Positions 59,338 through 64,000 of a stretch of 64,000 bases of DNA are shown here, one piece after another (the first letter of the stretch is position 1; every line of letters starts with the position of its first letter). The stretch is from JACPPO01 sp965262505 (GTDB lineage: Bacteria > Acidobacteriota > Vicinamibacteria > Vicinamibacterales > UBA2999): positions 4,030,001-4,094,000 of the forward strand of contig CBDHFM010000030.1 in NCBI GenBank assembly GCA_965262505.1. Direction: 5' to 3'. The notes beneath the pieces are model-generated. The model saw only the letters and a program-made list of their open reading frames with translations. It made no database searches and was not told the origin of the DNA. Position numbers and translations under genes: made by a program.

Positions 59338-59396
59338 CCACGAAGGACACGAAGACGAACATCAACACACCTTTGAGTTCTTCGTGATCTTCGTGG
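59338..59396. terminator. CCACGAAGGACACGAAG inverted repeat between convergent genes
   Basis: The left arm (59338-59354) pairs with 59380-59396 at 15 of 17 positions across a 25-nt A/T-rich loop. It fills the space between the SDR stop and the permease stop. It looks like a dispersed REP-type repeat serving as a bidirectional terminator. Confidence 0.55.
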
Positions 59397-60746
59397 TTAG
59401 TAGGTCTTGCGCTTCGTCGCAAACGTGAAGAAATACACGGGCACGCCCGCCAGGATGATCGCAAACGTCACGCCCGTCCAGAGCGGGTCGGCGATCAACG
59501 CGTTTCCCACCAGATACACCACCGCCGCGACGAATACCGCCGGCACGACGGGATAACCAGGTACCTTGTAAGGGCGCGGTAGCTCGGGCCTCAGCCGGCG
59601 GAGCCGGTAGAGTCCCGCGATCGCCAGTCCATAGAACGGCCAGACCGACAGCACGAAGGTATCGGCCAGCTGCTCGAACGTGCTGGTCAGGACGAACAAC
59701 ACGCCAAGCGCGGTCGCCAGTGCAATCGCCACGTACGGCGTGTGGTATCGAGGATGCACGCGCGCGACCACAGGGAAGAACAGCTTGTCATCGGCCATTG
59801 CGAAGAAGACCCGTGGCGCGGAGAGCATGATCGCCATCAGCGCGCCCAGCGTTGAGATCGTGACGACAACCGAGACGAACGCCACGCCGAGCTGCCCGAA
59901 CAGGGCCTGCATGGTGTCGGCGGCTATCAAGGGCGATGTCGCGATCGCGTCCACAGGGCTGACGTAGAGGTAGGCCGCGTTGACGGCGAGGTAGATGCCG
60001 ACGATCGCCAGCGTGCCGACGATGATCGCACGCGGCAAGTTGCGCTGCGGGTCGGCCACCTCGCCGGCCACAAACGACAGATCCGCAACACCATCGTAGG
60101 CCCACAGCACGGAGATGAGCGCGAGGCCGAGGATTCCCACGTCTACCGGCGCCGAGGCGACGGTGAAGTTCGCCGTTGACGCGCCTGCGCCCCCCCCGAG
60201 CGCGAACGAGGCCAGCACAAGAAACGCCAGTGCGGCGAACTTGGCGACACTCGAGGCGCCGACGACCATGGCGCCTAGTTGTATGCCGCGGATATTGATG
60301 ACGCCGGCGCAGAGGACGGCGCCCGCGGCCACCAGATCCGCCGCGGTGCCGTGATCGACCGGGTCGTAACCCATCGAACGAAGGAAATATTCACTGAACA
60401 CCGTCGAGATGGCGCCCGTCGCCGAGGCCCTGATCAGCACGAGTTCCGACCAGCCGAAGAGAAAGCCGGCGAGCCGGCCCCATCCCTCGCGCAGATAGAC
60501 GTACCACCCGCCGGTGTGCGGCAGCGCCGCCGCCAGCTCCGCGACCGACAGCGCTCCGCACAGCGAAATCAGACCGCCGGCAAGCCAGACGCCCAGCATG
60601 AGCGTCGGGTCCGGCACGCGCGCCGCGATTGACGCTGGCGTCCGGAAGATCCCGGAGCCGACAGTGACGCCGATGACGATGCCAATGGAGCCCCAGAAAC
60701 GAAGGCGGCGCGCGAGCTGGGCGTCGGCTGGCGAGCCGGGGTGCAT
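59397..60746 (-). CDS. APC-family amino acid permease
   Basis: 449 residues, about 12 membrane helices. The first helix carries IGIVIGVTVGSGIFRTPASIA, the consensus of the APC superfamily, and the helix 6 region has SVLWAYDGVADLSFVAGEV. Size and pattern are nearest to LAT-type transporters. The substrate is probably amino acids. The ATG at 60746 is favoured since TACGCT ends 8 nt upstream. Confidence 0.9.
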   Translation of the reverse strand: MHPGSPADAQLARRLRFWGSIGIVIGVTVGSGIFRTPASIAARVPDPTLMLGVWLAGGLISLCGALSVAELAAALPHTGGWYVYLREGWGRLAGFLFGWSELVLIRASATGAISTVFSEYFLRSMGYDPVDHGTAADLVAAGAVLCAGVINIRGIQLGAMVVGASSVAKFAALAFLVLASFALGGGAGASTANFTVASAPVDVGILGLALISVLWAYDGVADLSFVAGEVADPQRNLPRAIIVGTLAIVGIYLAVNAAYLYVSPVDAIATSPLIAADTMQALFGQLGVAFVSVVVTISTLGALMAIMLSAPRVFFAMADDKLFFPVVARVHPRYHTPYVAIALATALGVLFVLTSTFEQLADTFVLSVWPFYGLAIAGLYRLRRLRPELPRPYKVPGYPVVPAVFVAAVVYLVGNALIADPLWTGVTFAIILAGVPVYFFTFATKRKTY

Positions 60747-60754
60747 GGGCGGAC

Positions 60755-60760
60755 AGCGTA
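60755..60760 (-). promoter_or_regulatory. Candidate -10 box of the permease gene
   Basis: TACGCT on the reverse strand ends 8 nt before the ATG at 60746; no SD. Confidence 0.35.
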
Positions 60761-60868
60761 TCCCATACCCACGATCCCTGATCCACATCTCCAGACATCC
60801 AGACATCGTCGTTATGCACCATTTTCATGTGGACCTTTGCCTTTCTTACGCTTACCATCGTCCTGGTC

Positions 60869-63433
60869 ATGCCACTGACGAATCAGACCGATCCCGCGCA
60901 CGAAATGACGCTCTCACCCCATCGCCAAGGTCCCGCGTCCTCGCTGCGTAGACCGGCGCGGGGTGGGGCTGTGCGCGGCAGGGACCCGGAGCTGCAGACG
61001 GTGCTCGACCGCCTGACGGGGGGTCTAGCCGGGCGGCCGGACGCTCCTGACGGCTGGGTGACGGCCGTCCGCGTCCTCCCGGCCCGATCCGCCGTCTACG
61101 CCCCGTTTCCCGCAGGCGTTGATGACCGGCTATGCCGCGCTCTCAGGACTCGTGGCATCGAGCAGCTCTACATCCACCAGGCCGTTGCGGTCGAGCATAC
61201 GTTCGCGCGCCGCAACGTGGTCGTCACCACGCCCACCGCGTCCGGGAAGACGCTCTGCTACAACGTCCCGGTGCTCAGCACGATCCTGCGTGATCCGTCG
61301 GCGCGCGCGCTGTATCTGTTCCCGACCAAGGCGCTCGCGCAGGATCAGCTGGCCGAGCTGCACGAACTCGCGGACGCGTTGTCAGCGGACGACACGCCGA
61401 TCGGGGTATTTACGTATGACGGCGATACGCCGCAGGACGCCCGACGGGCCATCCGAGGCCGCGCGCACATCGTGCTCAGCAACCCCGACATGATTCATTC
61501 GGGGATCCTTCCTCACCACCCGCGATGGGCCAAGCTCTTCGAGAATCTCCGGTATGTCGTCATCGACGAACTGCATGCCTATCGCGGTGTCTTCGGCAGC
61601 CACTTGACGAACGTCCTTCGCCGGCTGCGACGGGTCTGCCGTCACTATGGCTCGAATCCGACCTTCATCTGCTCCTCGGCGACGATTGCCAACCCACGCG
61701 AGCTGGCCGAATCGCTGGTGGAGCAGCCGTTCGAGCTGGTGTCGGAGAACGGGGCACCGCGCGGGGAGAAGTGTTTTCTGTTCGTCAACCCGCCCGTAGT
61801 CAACCAACAACTTGGGATTCGGCGGTCGTATCTGGGCGAAACTCGACGCATCACCGGCGAGTTTCTCAAGCGCGGCCTTCAACTGATCGTCTTCGCCCAG
61901 AGCCGGCTGTCCACGGAGATCCTGACGACGTACCTCAAGGACGATTTCGAGGGCCCTCCCGGCACACGTGAGCAGATTCGCGGCTATCGCGGAGGCTATC
62001 TGCCGCAGCGGCGCCGTGATATCGAAAAGGGCCTGCGCGACGGGATCGTACGCGCAGTGGTGTCGACCAGCGCGCTGGAACTCGGCATTGATATCGGCGC
62101 GCTCGACGTCTGCGTGATGGCCGGGTATCCGGGCACCATCGCGGCGACATGGCAGCGATCCGGACGCGCGGGCCGCCGAAGCGGTCGCTCGGCTGCGGTG
62201 CTCGTTGCAAGCAGCGCGCCGATCGATCAGTTCGTCGTCCGGCATCCAGCGTATTTCTTCGATGCGTCGCCAGAGCACGCGTTGATCGATCCGGACAACC
62301 TCCACATCCTGGTCGATCATGTAAAGTGCGCGGCGTTCGAGTTGCCCTTTGCCACGGCCGAAGAGTACGGCCGTAAGGACGTGCAGGAAGTGCTGCAGAT
62401 CCTGGCTGAGAGCGGCCTGGTGCATCGGACGGCAGGCTCCGGCGCCGACTCGGCGCCGGACGAGGACGAGCAGTGGCAATGGACGAGCGAGTCGTACCCC
62501 GCCGATGCGGTGAGTCTCCGGTCCGTGTCCTCCGACAATTTCGTTGTCGTCGACACTACGCGCGGCGCGGACGTCATCGGTGAAACCAGCTTCACGAGCG
62601 GTCCGGCGACCCTGCATGAAAAGGCGATCTACCTTGTCGAGGGGACGCTGTACCAGGTCTGGCGACTCGATTTCGAGGGGCGGAAGGCGTTCGTCCGGAA
62701 GATCGACTGCGACTATTACACCGACGCGATCACGTACACCAAGGTGACCGTACTCGACACCTTCGCCGGCGGGTTTGCTTCGGAGGCCCTCTCCGTCCAG
62801 AGTTCGGCGGATACCGAGTGTGACGCCGCGGACCCGGCGGGAACGCGTGCGCACGGGGAGGTGCACGTCTCATCGCGCGTCGTCGGCTTCAAGAAGATCA
62901 AGTTCTACACCAACGAGAACGTCGGTTCCGGAGAACTGGACCTGCCCGAGCAGCAGATGCACACCACAGCCTACTGGCTGACAGTGCCTCGGACGGTGAT
63001 GGCGGCGCTGCCGCACGCCACGGACGATCGGCGCGACGGCGTCGTCGGGTTGTCGTTCGCCATGCGCCAGGTGGCGCAGCTCCTCCTGATGTGCGATCGT
63101 CAGGACATTGGCATTTCCATAGGGGGCGGAGCCCTTCTGGCCTCCGGACAAGCCCCTGGGCACGCCTCCGGCCCGGCGATGCTTTCCGACGAGCCACGCG
63201 TGTTCATCTACGACAACTATCCAGGAGGAATCGGCTTCAGCGAGCCGTTGTTCCGGATGCACATCGAGTTGCTGGCGCGCACGCGCGATCTGATCGCAGG
63301 GTGCGAGTGCGAGCGCGGGTGCCCGACGTGCGTGGGCCCCGTCGGGAACACGGGTCCCCTGGCCAAGGTCGTGGCGCTGCGGATCCTCGATCAGATTGCT
63401 GCGCAGTCAGCGACTCAGCTGGGCGTTGCATGA
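60869..63433 (+). CDS. mrfA: MrfA-like DEXH helicase (DUF1998, four-cysteine C-terminus)
   Basis: 854 residues. Helicase motifs TPTASGKTLCY (I), VVIDELHAYRG (II), CSSATIANP (III), VSTSALELGIDIG and QRSGRAGRRS (VI) are followed by the DUF1998 region, which ends with CECERGCPTCVGP, a likely zinc site. Bacillus MrfA repairs mitomycin C lesions with the nuclease MrfB, encoded here directly downstream with an ATGA overlap. TACCAT ends 10 nt before ATG 60869; ATG 60905 is an alternative start. Residues near 752-760 are encoded by a GC-rich short palindrome (63122-63145). Confidence 0.88.
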   Translation: MPLTNQTDPAHEMTLSPHRQGPASSLRRPARGGAVRGRDPELQTVLDRLTGGLAGRPDAPDGWVTAVRVLPARSAVYAPFPAGVDDRLCRALRTRGIEQLYIHQAVAVEHTFARRNVVVTTPTASGKTLCYNVPVLSTILRDPSARALYLFPTKALAQDQLAELHELADALSADDTPIGVFTYDGDTPQDARRAIRGRAHIVLSNPDMIHSGILPHHPRWAKLFENLRYVVIDELHAYRGVFGSHLTNVLRRLRRVCRHYGSNPTFICSSATIANPRELAESLVEQPFELVSENGAPRGEKCFLFVNPPVVNQQLGIRRSYLGETRRITGEFLKRGLQLIVFAQSRLSTEILTTYLKDDFEGPPGTREQIRGYRGGYLPQRRRDIEKGLRDGIVRAVVSTSALELGIDIGALDVCVMAGYPGTIAATWQRSGRAGRRSGRSAAVLVASSAPIDQFVVRHPAYFFDASPEHALIDPDNLHILVDHVKCAAFELPFATAEEYGRKDVQEVLQILAESGLVHRTAGSGADSAPDEDEQWQWTSESYPADAVSLRSVSSDNFVVVDTTRGADVIGETSFTSGPATLHEKAIYLVEGTLYQVWRLDFEGRKAFVRKIDCDYYTDAITYTKVTVLDTFAGGFASEALSVQSSADTECDAADPAGTRAHGEVHVSSRVVGFKKIKFYTNENVGSGELDLPEQQMHTTAYWLTVPRTVMAALPHATDDRRDGVVGLSFAMRQVAQLLLMCDRQDIGISIGGGALLASGQAPGHASGPAMLSDEPRVFIYDNYPGGIGFSEPLFRMHIELLARTRDLIAGCECERGCPTCVGPVGNTGPLAKVVALRILDQIAAQSATQLGVA

Positions 63434-64000
63434 ATCTGGCGGATCGGCTTCGCGCCGTCGTGCGTTCAGGCGGGTCTGCCACGTCGGACGCACACCACGC
63501 GCACCCCAACGGGGCTGCCGTGCTGGAGACCCCGCGTGGGCTGGATGCGGCGGACCCGTCCGCGGATCCGGTGAACGCGGATCGCGTGGCCGACGTCCTC
63601 GGCGGCGAGTGGCGCGAGGCGCGTGGACGGTCCGCGTTAGCGGACCGTCCAGCCAGCGCTGGCTTGTCGGGTCGCGTAGCGACCCGACCTCGGTATCTCG
63701 TCATCGATCGGCAGTATCACGCCGGACATCGTCTCGGACGCGTGGCGGTGGCTGATTGCCTACCCGCGGCGGATGGGCTGTGGCCACGCCTGGATCTTCT
63801 CATGTGCGGCAGCGGCTCCGGGGCGCTGCGCGGCCGGCTCTTGTTCGTTGACCTGGAAACGACAGGACTGGCAGGCGGCGCAGGGACGTACGCGTTTCTC
63901 GTCGGCTGTGGGTGGTTCGACGGCGCTACGTTTCGCGTCCGGCAATTCTTTCTGAGCGGTTTCGCGGCCGAGCGCGGGCTACTCGAAGACGTTGCCGACA
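63430..64000 (+). CDS. mrfB: MrfB/YprB-like DEDD exonuclease (cut by window end)
   Basis: 190 residues visible, continuing past the window. It contains the RNase H-like exonuclease start LLFVDLETTGLAGGAGTYAFLVG with the first catalytic Asp and Glu (DLE), the hallmark of YprB/MrfB. An N-terminal region with GGEW and YLVIDRQYHAGHRLG precedes it. Between these two, about 22 residues are encoded by the palindromic element also found in accB. The start overlaps the mrfA stop. Its partner gene supports a joint role in interstrand-crosslink repair (inference from Bacillus). Confidence 0.85.
   Translation, partial: MNLADRLRAVVRSGGSATSDAHHAHPNGAAVLETPRGLDAADPSADPVNADRVADVLGGEWREARGRSALADRPASAGLSGRVATRPRYLVIDRQYHAGHRLGRVAVADCLPAADGLWPRLDLLMCGSGSGALRGRLLFVDLETTGLAGGAGTYAFLVGCGWFDGATFRVRQFFLSGFAAERGLLEDVAD
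63625..63690 (-). repeat. Modular palindromic element inserted in the mrfB reading frame
   Basis: Three consecutive palindromes on the forward strand: GGACGGTCCGC-GTTA-GCGGACCGTCC (63625-63650), AGCCAGCGCTGGCT (63651-63664, perfect) and GTCGGGTCGC-GTA-GCGACCCGAC (63666-63688). It is in opposite orientation to the accB copy and 85% identical over 62 bp. It is translated without stops. Confidence 0.88.

Overview
The window is a 64-kb, high-G+C (about two-thirds G+C by eye), densely coded bacterial chromosome segment. It looks like an uncultured Acidobacteriota, probably Vicinamibacteria-like. The grounds are a Gram-negative envelope set (BamA/TamA-like, TamB-like, SurA-like), many secreted peptidases, secreted proteins with a PDFSGFW/PDLQGIW motif beside a DUF6152 protein, and a MoxR/DUF58/BatA/DUF4175/DUF4159 cluster. 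This assignment is inference; no rRNA or tRNA gene is present to settle it.

Layout. 1-6 kb: end of hslU, a sigma-54 activator, an FN3-like lipoprotein, a small transaldolase and an acyl-CoA carboxylase beta subunit. 6-9.4 kb: a membrane-protein gene with two in-frame amber codons, then a complete ISAzo13-type insertion sequence. 9.4-19.3 kb: biotin carboxylase, biotin carrier protein, TamB-like, BamA/TamA-like and SurA-like genes, nearly all overlapping. 19.3-28.5 kb: a CPBP protease, B12-dependent ribonucleotide reductase under a probable NrdR-controlled promoter, a frameshifted dienelactone hydrolase, an EfpL-like elongation factor P, a holin-like membrane protein, a glycosyltransferase, a DUF3014 protein and AlkB. 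28.5-40 kb: a class V aminotransferase, peptidases of families S9 (frameshifted), M28 and M49, a DUF411 protein, and secreted proteins of unknown function. 40.1-52.8 kb: one long operon of VWA, caspase-like, MoxR, DUF58, BatA, DUF4175 and two DUF4159 genes. 52.8-64 kb: RhlE-type helicase, cystathionine beta-synthase, three-part proton-translocating transhydrogenase (reverse strand), a short-chain dehydrogenase, an amino-acid permease and an mrfA-mrfB-like DNA-repair pair cut by the window end.

Four observations stand out. (1) A roughly 62-bp element built of consecutive palindromes lies inside the reading frames of two unrelated genes, accB and mrfB, in opposite orientations, and is translated in both. 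(2) The MoxR operon encodes a caspase/legumain-fold protein with no cysteine at all, with serine where the catalytic cysteine should be. (3) Many first-in-operon genes lack a Shine-Dalgarno sequence and have a TAnnnT box ending 5-11 nt before the start codon, pointing to leaderless or near-leaderless mRNAs. (4) Four otherwise well-preserved genes are broken, two by in-frame TAG codons (three codons in all) and two by single-base frameshifts. TAG also ends about a quarter of the intact genes, so general stop-codon reassignment is unlikely.
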